Shown: piece by piece, positions 31,475 to 39,795 of the stretch
How positions within the stretch are numbered: the stretch's first letter is position 1
Layout: each line of letters starts with the position of its first letter
Source: Desemzia sp. RIT 804
GTDB lineage: Bacteria > Bacillota > Bacilli > Lactobacillales > Carnobacteriaceae
Assembly (NCBI RefSeq): GCF_016892605.1
Contig: NZ_JAFEMV010000001.1
Span: 868,001-932,000 of the forward strand
Length of the DNA stretch: 64,000 nt
Direction of reading: 5' to 3'
The notes under the pieces: generated by a model
Seen by the model: the letters and a program-made list of their open reading frames with translations, nothing else
Told to the model about the DNA's origin: nothing
Database searches by the model: none
Made by a program: the position numbers and the translations under genes

Positions 31475-33595
31475 TTATTTACTGTCTGAGAAATCAAATT
31501 CTAGTTTGTTATTGTGTATTTTCAATTTCGCATTAAAGATATACCCTTTTTTGCTTTTAAATCCTTTTATCAAACTTGTCTCTTTTTTCGATAAAAGATC
31601 TTTTATATTTGTCTTAGTCAATGTTTTACTACTCCATTTTTTAGGAAGAGAAAACTTACAGCCATTACTATACCCAGTACAACCATAAAATTTTCCTTTA
31701 TCAATAATGTTACTATTGCATGAAGGACACTTTCCTATGGCGTCATTTTGATCAATCTTTTTAGCCTGTTCTTTGATATGGCTATGCTCGAAAGTTTCAG
31801 GAACTTTTTCGGCCAAGTGAGTAATAAAATTTTGAATACTCTTTAAGAAAGCTTCTTGTGTACCTTGTCCATGCCGAATATTTTTGAGGTATTTCTCCCA
31901 CTTAGCAGTCATTTCAGAATTCGCTATTTCGTCATTTTGAATAACTTCGCAAAGAGTCGTACCTTTTTGCGTAACATAAATCTTATTTTTTTGAGTTTTG
32001 ATATATTCTTGTTTTTTTAGCGTTTCAATGATATTGGCTCTGGTGGCTTCTGTTCCAATCCCCTCAGTATCTTTTAGTATGTCCTTGTTATCTTCATCTT
32101 CAATGGTTCGCCCTACGTTTTTCATAGCCGTGATGAGAGTACCTTCTGTATAGTAACTTGGTGGTTTTGTTTCACCTTTTTTATGAAATTGGTCTGTTCG
32201 AAAGAGTTCTCCAGCTTCAACTGAGGGTAAAAATTGTTCACTTTCGCTGTCCTTACTTTCTTTGCTTGTTATTTTATATAATTGTTTCCACCCTAAATTT
32301 TTCTCTACTTTACCAGTGGTTTTGAATAAAACGTCATTTGCTTTTGTTATAATGGTTGTTTCGTTATAAACATAAGGCTCTTCAAAAATGGCTAATGTCC
32401 GATATAAAACGAGTTGATAAATATTCCGTTCTTTTTCGGATAAACTTTCTAATTTCGGGAGTGTCTTTGTTGGAATAATAGCAAAATGTTCTTGGACCTT
32501 TTCCCCATTTACATAGCGTTTATTTTCACTCAATTGCGGATGTCTAATCGCTTCTCCTACTAAATCTAAGTAGTAAGTTAAGTGATCTTTTAAGTAATTA
32601 AATTCTGGTGTTCCAATATAATTCGTGTCGGTTCTGGGATAAGAGAGATATTTCTTTTCGTAAAGTTTTTGAACGATAGCTAAAGATTCTGAAGCTCCAT
32701 AGCCGTATTTTTTATTGGCTGCTGCTTGCAGGTCTGATAAGCTAAACAATTTTGGTGCATAGGTTTTCTTTTCTTCGACTTTTACATCTTCTATCACACC
32801 AGTAACGTCTTTAGTCAATTCATGATTTTCTTTAAATTGCTGTAATTCCTCTACAGTATCAAATCGTTCTCTATACTTTCCTTGATATTCTCTATTTTGA
32901 TCAGTAAATGTAGCATATAATTCATAAAATGGTTTGCTCACAAAGCTCTTTATTTCTTGGTTTCGTTGGTAGATCAAATAAAGGGTTGGTGTCTGGACAC
33001 GGCCAATACTAAAAACGCCTTTTAAGCCATTTCGTTGCATGTATAAGGTGTACAAACGAGAAAGATTTATCCCTACCAACCAATCGGCAATTTGTCTTGT
33101 TTCTGCTTCTTTATAGGTAGAATAAAAGTCTGCCCCATCTTTTAAGTGCTGAAAACCTTTTTTAATTTCAATTGTTTCTAGGGAATTGATCCAAAGTCTT
33201 TGAATTATCTTATGGCTGTTCCCGGATAGATTGATAATCAAACGAGCAATTGCTTCGCCCTCACGATCACTGTCCGTTGCGATAATGATCTTATCAGCCT
33301 TATCTAGCAATCCCTTTACAATTTTGTATTGTTTTGATTTTCCCTTAGAAACTTGAAATTGATAATGTTCAGGGAAAATAGGCAGCATATCTAGTTGCCA
33401 CTTTTTCCAATCAGAATTATATTTCTCAGGTTCATACAAAGATACTAAATGTCCGTAACCATAAGTAATGGTTGCGTTTGGCAGATCGTTATCTGTTACA
33501 TTGTAATAACCGTCTTTTTTCTCTACTTTAGCAAAAGCGTCTGTATAAGCTTTTGCTTGGCTTGGTTTTTCCGCTAAGATAACTGTATTGCCCAT
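31475..33595 (-). CDS. topB: DNA topoisomerase III (TrsI/TraI-type)
   Basis: 706 residues from ATG at 33595. Toprim domain with VILAEKPSQAKAYTDAF and ATDSDREGEAIARLII (DxD metal site), GVFSIGRVQTPTLYLIYQR, and the catalytic tyrosine in YLSYPRTDTNYI. The C-terminal zinc ribbon CPSCNSN...GCTGYSNGCKF is intact. Type IA enzyme that unlinks single strands during plasmid transfer and replication; pSK41 TrsI and pMRC01 TraI occupy the same place. Last gene of the transfer operon. Confidence 0.95.
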   Translation of the reverse strand: MGNTVILAEKPSQAKAYTDAFAKVEKKDGYYNVTDNDLPNATITYGYGHLVSLYEPEKYNSDWKKWQLDMLPIFPEHYQFQVSKGKSKQYKIVKGLLDKADKIIIATDSDREGEAIARLIINLSGNSHKIIQRLWINSLETIEIKKGFQHLKDGADFYSTYKEAETRQIADWLVGINLSRLYTLYMQRNGLKGVFSIGRVQTPTLYLIYQRNQEIKSFVSKPFYELYATFTDQNREYQGKYRERFDTVEELQQFKENHELTKDVTGVIEDVKVEEKKTYAPKLFSLSDLQAAANKKYGYGASESLAIVQKLYEKKYLSYPRTDTNYIGTPEFNYLKDHLTYYLDLVGEAIRHPQLSENKRYVNGEKVQEHFAIIPTKTLPKLESLSEKERNIYQLVLYRTLAIFEEPYVYNETTIITKANDVLFKTTGKVEKNLGWKQLYKITSKESKDSESEQFLPSVEAGELFRTDQFHKKGETKPPSYYTEGTLITAMKNVGRTIEDEDNKDILKDTEGIGTEATRANIIETLKKQEYIKTQKNKIYVTQKGTTLCEVIQNDEIANSEMTAKWEKYLKNIRHGQGTQEAFLKSIQNFITHLAEKVPETFEHSHIKEQAKKIDQNDAIGKCPSCNSNIIDKGKFYGCTGYSNGCKFSLPKKWSSKTLTKTNIKDLLSKKETSLIKGFKSKKGYIFNAKLKIHNNKLEFDFSDSK

Positions 33596-33617
33596 CAACT
33601 CACTCCCTTCTCAATGC

Positions 33618-33974
33618 TTATTTATTTACTCGTGGCGAAAGAGTTAAATCTCCATTTTCTTTCTTAACATCTTCATTAGCTGCTTTCAATTGATAATCAT
33701 CTTCATTTTCTGTTACTTCGAAAGAAAATGATTCTTCTTCACCATTTTCTTGAAAAGTAATTACGTTATCTACAATTTTATAAGTATATCCAAGTTGGAA
33801 TCCTAACATTTCAAAAGTAACAGTTTCTTCTCCAAATTGAGCAGTATAAGCTTCGCCATTGGTTGAAACAACATTCCATTCTTTTGATTGTAAATCACTT
33901 TGAATGTCTGTACCGCACCCTTCTAAAGTAATTAATGCTATTAGAGTAAGTAAAATAAATAAAACTTTCTTCAT
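33618..33974 (-). CDS. Transfer-operon lipoprotein
   Basis: ATG at 33974 follows AGGAGAGG; longer upstream codons would overlap the preceding gene. 118 residues: signal peptide with lipobox LITLEGCG (cysteine at about residue 20), then a small beta-rich domain (EWNVVSTNGEAYTAQFGEE, YKIVDNVITF). It will be anchored in the membrane outer face. The position matches the lipoprotein gene (trsH-like) of pSK41-type operons, but homology was not tested. Confidence 0.75.
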   Translation of the reverse strand: MKKVLFILLTLIALITLEGCGTDIQSDLQSKEWNVVSTNGEAYTAQFGEETVTFEMLGFQLGYTYKIVDNVITFQENGEEESFSFEVTENEDDYQLKAANEDVKKENGDLTLSPRVNK

Positions 33975-33991
33975 AGTATTTCCTCTCCTTT

Positions 33992-34831
33992 TTAACGTAA
34001 CATGCGGTGAACTACGGCTCTTGCCATCCCTGAACCTGCTCGACCTGCTCCACTTGAATACCAAATACTTTTCACAATAGATGGACCACTAATGACTAAT
34101 GCACCGCTACCGATTAAGGCTGGTAATTTACCCCAAACCGTATCTGTTTGCATAGTGATTGCCTCTGTAAAGAGTAACATGGACAATGTTAACACAATGA
34201 TTGTAACGGTATGAGATAAAATATCTCGCCACCAATTCTCCATAAAATTATAATTTTCTGTTACAACAGATATAGCGCATAGAGGTGATAAAATTTCATC
34301 TATGAGGAGTTGAGCTTGTTCAATAAACAGTTTTATGACGAAAAAACCTATAACAACAAATATAAAAAGCCAAATAACAACTTGGCTAATACCTGCACTA
34401 AAAACGTCAGGTAAACTGTCAGCTTGTAAAGTATTAACTAAACTACTTGTCGTCAGTTCACCCATATTTCCAATAAAGTAATTTCCTATTGGCTGTACAA
34501 TATAATTCATAGTTAATGAAATAACTAAAGGCATAATGACAAGTAAAGCACTCGCTTTAACTGATCTGACAATTGTCCACCAGATATTCGCTTCTTCGCT
34601 TCCCTCTGATTCCGATAAAAGTTGAGTAATAACTTTTCCTAAACAAACGGATACAAGTAGAATACCGCCAAAGAAGACAAATAAATTATAAGCGTCTAAC
34701 GCGTATCCTGCTAAACCATCATAATTAAATAAGGAATTTTGTAGAAATTCAATAAAGAGGTTAATTAAATCTTTTAACCAGTCTACAAATACCTCTGTAA
34801 TTTTATCGCCAATATTGTCGAAACTAGGCAT
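33992..34831 (-). CDS. TrsL/TrbL-like membrane protein of the conjugation machinery (VirB6-like)
   Basis: 279 residues with 6-7 hydrophobic spans. Features include an N-terminal amphipathic part (NIGDKITEVFVDWLKDLINL), a paired-helix region (WLFIFVVIGFFVIKLFIEQ) and a C-terminal Gly/Ser-rich tail (SSGAGRAGSGMARAV). The domain order matches the TrbL/VirB6 channel proteins of Gram-positive T4SS. It overlaps slightly with the region before the lipoprotein gene and directly follows the coupling protein. Confidence 0.8.
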   Translation of the reverse strand: MPSFDNIGDKITEVFVDWLKDLINLFIEFLQNSLFNYDGLAGYALDAYNLFVFFGGILLVSVCLGKVITQLLSESEGSEEANIWWTIVRSVKASALLVIMPLVISLTMNYIVQPIGNYFIGNMGELTTSSLVNTLQADSLPDVFSAGISQVVIWLFIFVVIGFFVIKLFIEQAQLLIDEILSPLCAISVVTENYNFMENWWRDILSHTVTIIVLTLSMLLFTEAITMQTDTVWGKLPALIGSGALVISGPSIVKSIWYSSGAGRAGSGMARAVVHRMLR

Positions 34832-34847
34832 ATATTAATCACTCCTT

Positions 34848-36407
34848 TCATTCTTCAAATGCTGAAAGATCACTTTCTCCGTCGCTAAATTCTGCCATTG
34901 TTTGTTCCATTGCTTCTTGTTTCCGTCTTTCTTTTTCTGCTTGCTCTTTTTCTTCTTTTTCTTTGGCTTTTTCAGCTAATCTATTCTTTTTATTTTCTTC
35001 TCGTTCTATGTGCTCACGTTCAAATTCAGCCTGCTTTTCGTTTAAACGTTCAATCTGTGCAGGATTTGTATTTTTTTCATATTCAGTTTGATTTAGCAAT
35101 CGTTCAGGCTTTGGAAATAGTTCGAATTGATAGGCTTTTTTAACCTTCATGGGTGGCCGGTTTGCAAAGATAATTAGCTCTGTATCATCTGCCATACTTT
35201 TTACTTCGCCTGCGGTCATTAAATCACGAGCGGTGTACGACTCATTGTCTGAATGACTGGTACTGCTCCCCTCTTGTTTAGAGTTTTTTGAAGCACTCTT
35301 GTTACTTGTGGCTACCTTAACAGTCGCCTTACCTAGTAAATCGGAAAAATATTTGGCTGTAGTGTTATTCGCAGCGTTCATACAAATTTGAATCGAACAG
35401 TTCCCTAAAATACTTTCAGCTTTCTCTTTATTGTACTTATCTTGTAATTGTGTAAGAGTTTGAATAATTGTTGATACTCCAATGCCATAACCACGACAAG
35501 TGGCCAAAAACTCTTCATAATTCGTAAATTTTCCTAAGTTAACAAACTCATCTAAGATGAAATTGACGGGTACAGGCAATTTCGAGTGGTGATTAGAAGC
35601 TAATTCATATAACTGATCAAACAGTTGAGAAAAGAAAATGTTGGTTAGGCCTTCCCAACTGGTATCCATAACTGGAATAATGACATAAAGCATTGTTTTC
35701 TTTTTGCCTATATCTTGTAAGTTAAAGTCACTAAAGCTCGTAAATTCGGCCACTGTATTATTAATATAGTCTGAAATAGACGTCAGCAAGGAAACAATAA
35801 TGGAGCCTTTCATATCCCCACGAGATTTTTTATAACCTAATTCATATAATTTCCGTGCTGGGTGATTTAGTTCAAGAGCTGAAAAAGCTTTGTCTAGATC
35901 ACTTTCTTCGTCATCTGAATCGGATTCGTTTTTTTCTTGCAAGAAATTAACCAGTCCTGCCATATTCCGATTTTTGGGTTCTAATTCGTATTTTACATAA
36001 AGAATTAACGCGGACAGTAAAGACCTTTGCGAGTAGTACCAAACGTCTTTTTTCCCATCTTTATTGGAGCTATCCACGATTTTTGTGGCTACATTTGTTG
36101 CATTGACATCACTATTAACATAATCAATGGGATTATAACGATCAGAATGTTCCATTTTACTAAAGTTCAACACATGGACGTCATAGCCTTGTCGTTCTTT
36201 AAAATCTGCGGTATTTTCGTAAACTTCGCCTTTAGGATCGGTTACCACAATGCTATTTTTAGTTTCGTTCAATACGTTAGTAATCACGAAACCTTGTGTT
36301 TTGTAAGAACCTGGTCCGCCGACCACCATAATATTACGGTTTGGCTTGCTTTCTGTTGGTTGAATAATGTAGTCGCTTTTTAATTTCCCTAAAATAGTGC
36401 CTGTCAT
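34848..36407 (-). CDS. VirD4-like coupling protein, ATPase part (TrsK/TraK-like)
   Basis: 519 residues. Walker A GGPGSYKTQG at residue ~30, DPKGEVYE, PVPVNFILDEFVNLGKF as Walker B, and the C-terminal YQFELFPKPERLL. It recruits the relaxosome and pumps DNA through the channel. Notably it begins right at the nucleotide-binding domain and has no membrane anchor; the anchor part is encoded by the preceding gene (36417-36851). The tail beyond residue ~430 is a long charged coiled coil (EKEEKEQAEKERRKQE). Confidence 0.92.
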   Translation of the reverse strand: MTGTILGKLKSDYIIQPTESKPNRNIMVVGGPGSYKTQGFVITNVLNETKNSIVVTDPKGEVYENTADFKERQGYDVHVLNFSKMEHSDRYNPIDYVNSDVNATNVATKIVDSSNKDGKKDVWYYSQRSLLSALILYVKYELEPKNRNMAGLVNFLQEKNESDSDDEESDLDKAFSALELNHPARKLYELGYKKSRGDMKGSIIVSLLTSISDYINNTVAEFTSFSDFNLQDIGKKKTMLYVIIPVMDTSWEGLTNIFFSQLFDQLYELASNHHSKLPVPVNFILDEFVNLGKFTNYEEFLATCRGYGIGVSTIIQTLTQLQDKYNKEKAESILGNCSIQICMNAANNTTAKYFSDLLGKATVKVATSNKSASKNSKQEGSSTSHSDNESYTARDLMTAGEVKSMADDTELIIFANRPPMKVKKAYQFELFPKPERLLNQTEYEKNTNPAQIERLNEKQAEFEREHIEREENKKNRLAEKAKEKEEKEQAEKERRKQEAMEQTMAEFSDGESDLSAFEE

Positions 36408-36416
36408 ACAGAAAAC

Positions 36417-36851
36417 CTACCTTTCTAGCGATTTTTGAAATTCACTCTGAACTTGCTTTTTACTTTTTTTAGTAAAGTTCTGATTATCCACCACTTCTTG
36501 TGGTCTACCCCAACGTGCTGATCCATGATAAGCATTGCTTTCTTCGGTATCCCAACCCTCTTTTTTTACCTTTCCCATATGAGTAAAAACGGAATAAATG
36601 AACACTACACCCGTTCCTAGAATAAAGAAGGGATTTTTTTGTGCCCAATTTGTTTGAATATAATCTCCTAAATGGGTAAACGTCTCTTTCAAATGAGTTC
36701 CTATAACTTCAGTATTGATTGCTAATTTATACTCTGAGAGAGTGTAAATGACTTCAAGTGCTGCAATCAATAAAGCTTCTAAAAAGACAAAAGTAAGGAC
36801 TATCCACAAAACTTTTTTAAGAATCCCTTTCATCTTGCTCTTATCGTTCAT
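36417..36851 (-). CDS. Membrane-anchor subunit of the coupling protein (TrsJ-like)
   Basis: ATG at 36851 lies 7 bases after GAGGAG. 144 residues: two membrane helices (VLWIVLTFVFLEALLIAALEV and PFFILGTGVVFIYSVF), then NAYHGSARWGRPQEV, the segment normally linking the membrane part to the ATPase in VirD4/TraG proteins. The gene ends 9 bases before the ATPase gene starts. The two should form a split VirD4. Confidence 0.8.
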   Translation of the reverse strand: MNDKSKMKGILKKVLWIVLTFVFLEALLIAALEVIYTLSEYKLAINTEVIGTHLKETFTHLGDYIQTNWAQKNPFFILGTGVVFIYSVFTHMGKVKKEGWDTEESNAYHGSARWGRPQEVVDNQNFTKKSKKQVQSEFQKSLER

Positions 36852-36872
36852 ATCTAGTCTCCTCATTCCTGG

Positions 36873-37427
36873 TTAGCTATTTGTTGGTGTTCCACTAAAG
36901 ACGTCTACTTGATCGATTAAGTACTGTCCTTTTTCTTCGCTTAGATGGATTAAGTAAACATTTTTAAATACAGTAGATTCGTTATCTTCTACTTGGTAAT
37001 GAATATCTGTGACAAATACAAACGAATTATCTTCTAATGGATTCACATAGGTTTTATAGTTTTGAGTACTGCTGTTAATAGAAATGGTTGGAGCTTCTGT
37101 TCTGCCTGCGCCACTTAGTTGTTCAATAGTGCTAGGCGAAAAATAATTTTCCATATCTTCAAAACGAGATTGGTAATTGTCGGTATTATAATTTAAGTAA
37201 TACGCAAACGCGCTATTAACAAATTTCGTTTTTTTAGCTATATCAGCAGTATTATTTCCGCTGTTTTGTACATTCAGCTGTTCTTCTAAGTGTGCGATTT
37301 CTTCTTGATTGGTTTGAAGATCAGTTCCCTTTTGCTGATTATCTTGATAAAGACCATAGATAGAGATAATCGCTAAAAGAAGCAAGACTGATTCAACCAT
37401 CATAATGATCTTTGTTTTCATATTCAT
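36873..37427 (-). CDS. TrsM/TraM-like conjugation protein (VirB8-like)
   Basis: 184 residues: N-terminal membrane helix (KIIMMVESVLLLLAIISIYG), coiled-coil linker (TNQEEIAHLEEQLN), and a ~110-residue extracellular domain with AFAYYLNYNTDNYQSRFEDM and VTDIHYQVEDNESTVFKNVY, the NTF2-like VirB8 fold known for Gram-positive TraM/TcpC proteins. It is in the middle of the operon between the peptidoglycan hydrolase and the coupling protein. Confidence 0.78.
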   Translation of the reverse strand: MNMKTKIIMMVESVLLLLAIISIYGLYQDNQQKGTDLQTNQEEIAHLEEQLNVQNSGNNTADIAKKTKFVNSAFAYYLNYNTDNYQSRFEDMENYFSPSTIEQLSGAGRTEAPTISINSSTQNYKTYVNPLEDNSFVFVTDIHYQVEDNESTVFKNVYLIHLSEEKGQYLIDQVDVFSGTPTNS

Positions 37428-37432
37428 TTCCT

Positions 37433-38431
37433 CTATTCTGCTTTAAAGTCAACCATTCTACCAAATCCTGCAAGATGTTCTTGCCAGTAAGGTGTTTCAA
37501 TACTGGTGTATTGCAAAGGGTCGCCTGCATGAAACATCATTCCATTTCCCATATACATTCCTAAATGAGTAATGTAATTAGCGGTATCATAAGTACTATG
37601 GAAAAACACAAAATCACCTGGCTTTAATTCATCTGTAGTGATTTTTTGGGAATAATCATATTGTTGTTGTGCAGTTCTTGGTACGTTTATCCCATTTTGA
37701 TTAAACAAGAAATACCACAAGCCACTACAATCAAAGGACGTAGCTGGACTTGAACCACCAAAGACATAGGGCATACCCTGGAATTGTTCAAATTGTTTTT
37801 GAAAATCGGCTAGTTCTCCTGTTACTTCAACTGTTTCTTCGTTAGAAGAACCCATATACCTTTTTACATGATCTACGTATTTCGGATCTCCATAGACTGC
37901 CCAACCTAACTTAGTTTTCATATTGTTTGAAAATTGTTGTGCCAGTTTTTGAGAATACTTACCGCCATTTTCAGCAACAAAATTTATGAAACCATTGCCC
38001 ATGTTATAAGCTTGAATAGCCGTATCCATATCAACCCCTGCTTTATTAGCTTGGTTCACAACATTCACAAAGTAATTTACTCCTACTTCAATGGAATATA
38101 AGGGGTCTTGAATCGTATTTGGTGCAAGTCCTAAACTCTCGCTTGCTTGCATAACATCTAAAGAAGCTGTACCGCCACTTTCTTGCGTTGTAATGGCCAA
38201 AAGAACATGGATATGCTCTTCCATTCCGTGTTTTTTAAGTTCAACCTCTATAGCTGGTTTATACTGCAAAACAGCTTGTGGCACTTGACCTGCTCCGTAA
38301 GTACCTGTGCTGCTATTTTCTTGTTGCTGAAATAAACTAAAGAACATTACGAAGAGGACAACCATAATGACTACAAGTAGTAGAATAAACGAAAAGAACT
38401 TTTTCATAGATCTAGCTTTTAAAACCTGCAA
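37433..38431 (-). CDS. Bifunctional peptidoglycan hydrolase of the transfer apparatus (TrsG-like)
   Basis: 332 residues if the TTG start (5-8 bases after AAAGGAGTG) is used; an ATG 24 bases further in has no ribosome site. Membrane anchor, then lysozyme-like domain (LLAITTQESGGTASLDVMQA with catalytic Glu, residues ~75-190), and a C-terminal NlpC/P60 endopeptidase (SFDCSGLWYFLFNQNG, THLGMYMGNG, MMFHAGDP: Cys, His, His/Asp). It opens the cell wall for the T4SS channel (VirB1 equivalent). Confidence 0.92.
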   Translation of the reverse strand: MQVLKARSMKKFFSFILLLVVIMVVLFVMFFSLFQQQENSSTGTYGAGQVPQAVLQYKPAIEVELKKHGMEEHIHVLLAITTQESGGTASLDVMQASESLGLAPNTIQDPLYSIEVGVNYFVNVVNQANKAGVDMDTAIQAYNMGNGFINFVAENGGKYSQKLAQQFSNNMKTKLGWAVYGDPKYVDHVKRYMGSSNEETVEVTGELADFQKQFEQFQGMPYVFGGSSPATSFDCSGLWYFLFNQNGINVPRTAQQQYDYSQKITTDELKPGDFVFFHSTYDTANYITHLGMYMGNGMMFHAGDPLQYTSIETPYWQEHLAGFGRMVDFKAE

Positions 38432-38443
38432 AAGATCACTCCT

Positions 38444-39781
38444 TTACCCTTTAAACTCTCCCAACTGCTCTTTCAAATCATCGACTTCTTTTTGAAGGGT
38501 TTCTTTTTGTTTTTCATCATCGCTATCATTCATTTGTTTAGTTTTTTCTTGAATCTGTTTCCCAATACCTAGGAGTTTTTGAAGATTTTCATTTTCAGGA
38601 TACTTATCCAATACTTTTTGAGCATTATTAACGTCATTCAAATCAATGAATTTTCTGGCTAAACGAATTCCAGTACTTTCTTCGGTTAAGAAATTGAGCG
38701 TGTTCACCATAGCGTTCGTATCGCCTTGTACAATTCCTTTCTCCTCTTCAAGCTTCGATTTTCCACTTTCGTCTAAAAAATCACTGTTCAAGTCCACAAG
38801 GATTTGTTGCTCTTTGGTCTCATAGAGACGTTGAATAATAGCTTCTAGAGATCCATTATGGACGTCTATGGCTTTTTGGTACTGTTCCTTGCTAATAAGT
38901 TTTTCTGATAACTGAGCGTCCTCGTAATCCCCTTCTTGATAAAGTTGGATAGCTTCATCATAATTCCCTTTTTCAAATTCTTCATTGGCTAAAAGAAGCG
39001 TATCTTTTTGTTCTAATTGCGCTTCATACTGTGAAGCTAGGGCTTCTTCTTGATTTAATTGTTTCACAAGTAACAAGCTACTTATACTAAGAAACACAAT
39101 ACTGATTCCTGCTAAAGTGACTAGTGATTTTTGACGTATTTTTCGTTCTCTTTTGGTTTGGGAACGAATATAATCATAGGTCAAAAAGTTATTGCTCTGT
39201 TGGATAAGAGACAATAATTCAGATACATTTCTTTGCTGATAGATTTCTTTGATAAAATCATTACCAATCTTGCGAACCTCTTCAGGCGTGTTCAAACACT
39301 TCTCATAAGCAATGCCGCTTAAGATGCTTACAATACAAGCTTTATACCGTTCTAAAGTGGTCCGCATATCTCTAGGCATAAAACGATTTGCTGCATAAGT
39401 GTAACGGACGGTATTCATTGGATAGTAATAGAGAGTCGCTGGATTTAATGATATATATAAATCTGTATGTTTGTATTTTTGAAGGATATCCTGTTTTAAA
39501 ATTTCTTCGACAATAGAAACTTTCACAGGATAGGTTTCCTTTTTTATCGCATTTAAGTTCTTTAACGCGCTCCCTTTTTCATACAGAAAACTGACTGTTG
39601 TTTCGGATTCTTTAATCCCTTTAAAATCAAGAAATAGAGGGTCTTTTTTTATTGGTAACTCTTTAATTTCGTCAATATTATCGTACGTAAACTGACTATT
39701 CTCCATTTCAATTTTGACCGTGTTTTTTTCATCTGTTAGAGTGCCAAATTCAAAATTGTAAATTTTAAATGGCTTGTTCAA
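38444..39781 (-). CDS. TrsF-like protein with EssB/YukC-type architecture
   Basis: 445 residues: an N-terminal ~210-residue cytosolic domain (YKHTDLYISLNPATLYYYP, FMPRDMRTTLERYKACIVSI) resembling a pseudokinase, one membrane helix (SLVTLAGISIVFLSISSLLLV), and a C-terminal helical part with FEKGNYDEAIQLYQEGDYED, a TPR-like repeat, then a coiled coil. EssB of type VII secretion has this same order, and TrsF/TraF of pSK41/pMRC01-type operons shows the relationship. Exact role unknown. Confidence 0.75.
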   Translation of the reverse strand: MNKPFKIYNFEFGTLTDEKNTVKIEMENSQFTYDNIDEIKELPIKKDPLFLDFKGIKESETTVSFLYEKGSALKNLNAIKKETYPVKVSIVEEILKQDILQKYKHTDLYISLNPATLYYYPMNTVRYTYAANRFMPRDMRTTLERYKACIVSILSGIAYEKCLNTPEEVRKIGNDFIKEIYQQRNVSELLSLIQQSNNFLTYDYIRSQTKRERKIRQKSLVTLAGISIVFLSISSLLLVKQLNQEEALASQYEAQLEQKDTLLLANEEFEKGNYDEAIQLYQEGDYEDAQLSEKLISKEQYQKAIDVHNGSLEAIIQRLYETKEQQILVDLNSDFLDESGKSKLEEEKGIVQGDTNAMVNTLNFLTEESTGIRLARKFIDLNDVNNAQKVLDKYPENENLQKLLGIGKQIQEKTKQMNDSDDEKQKETLQKEVDDLKEQLGEFKG

Positions 39782-39795
39782 TGCAACTACCTCCT

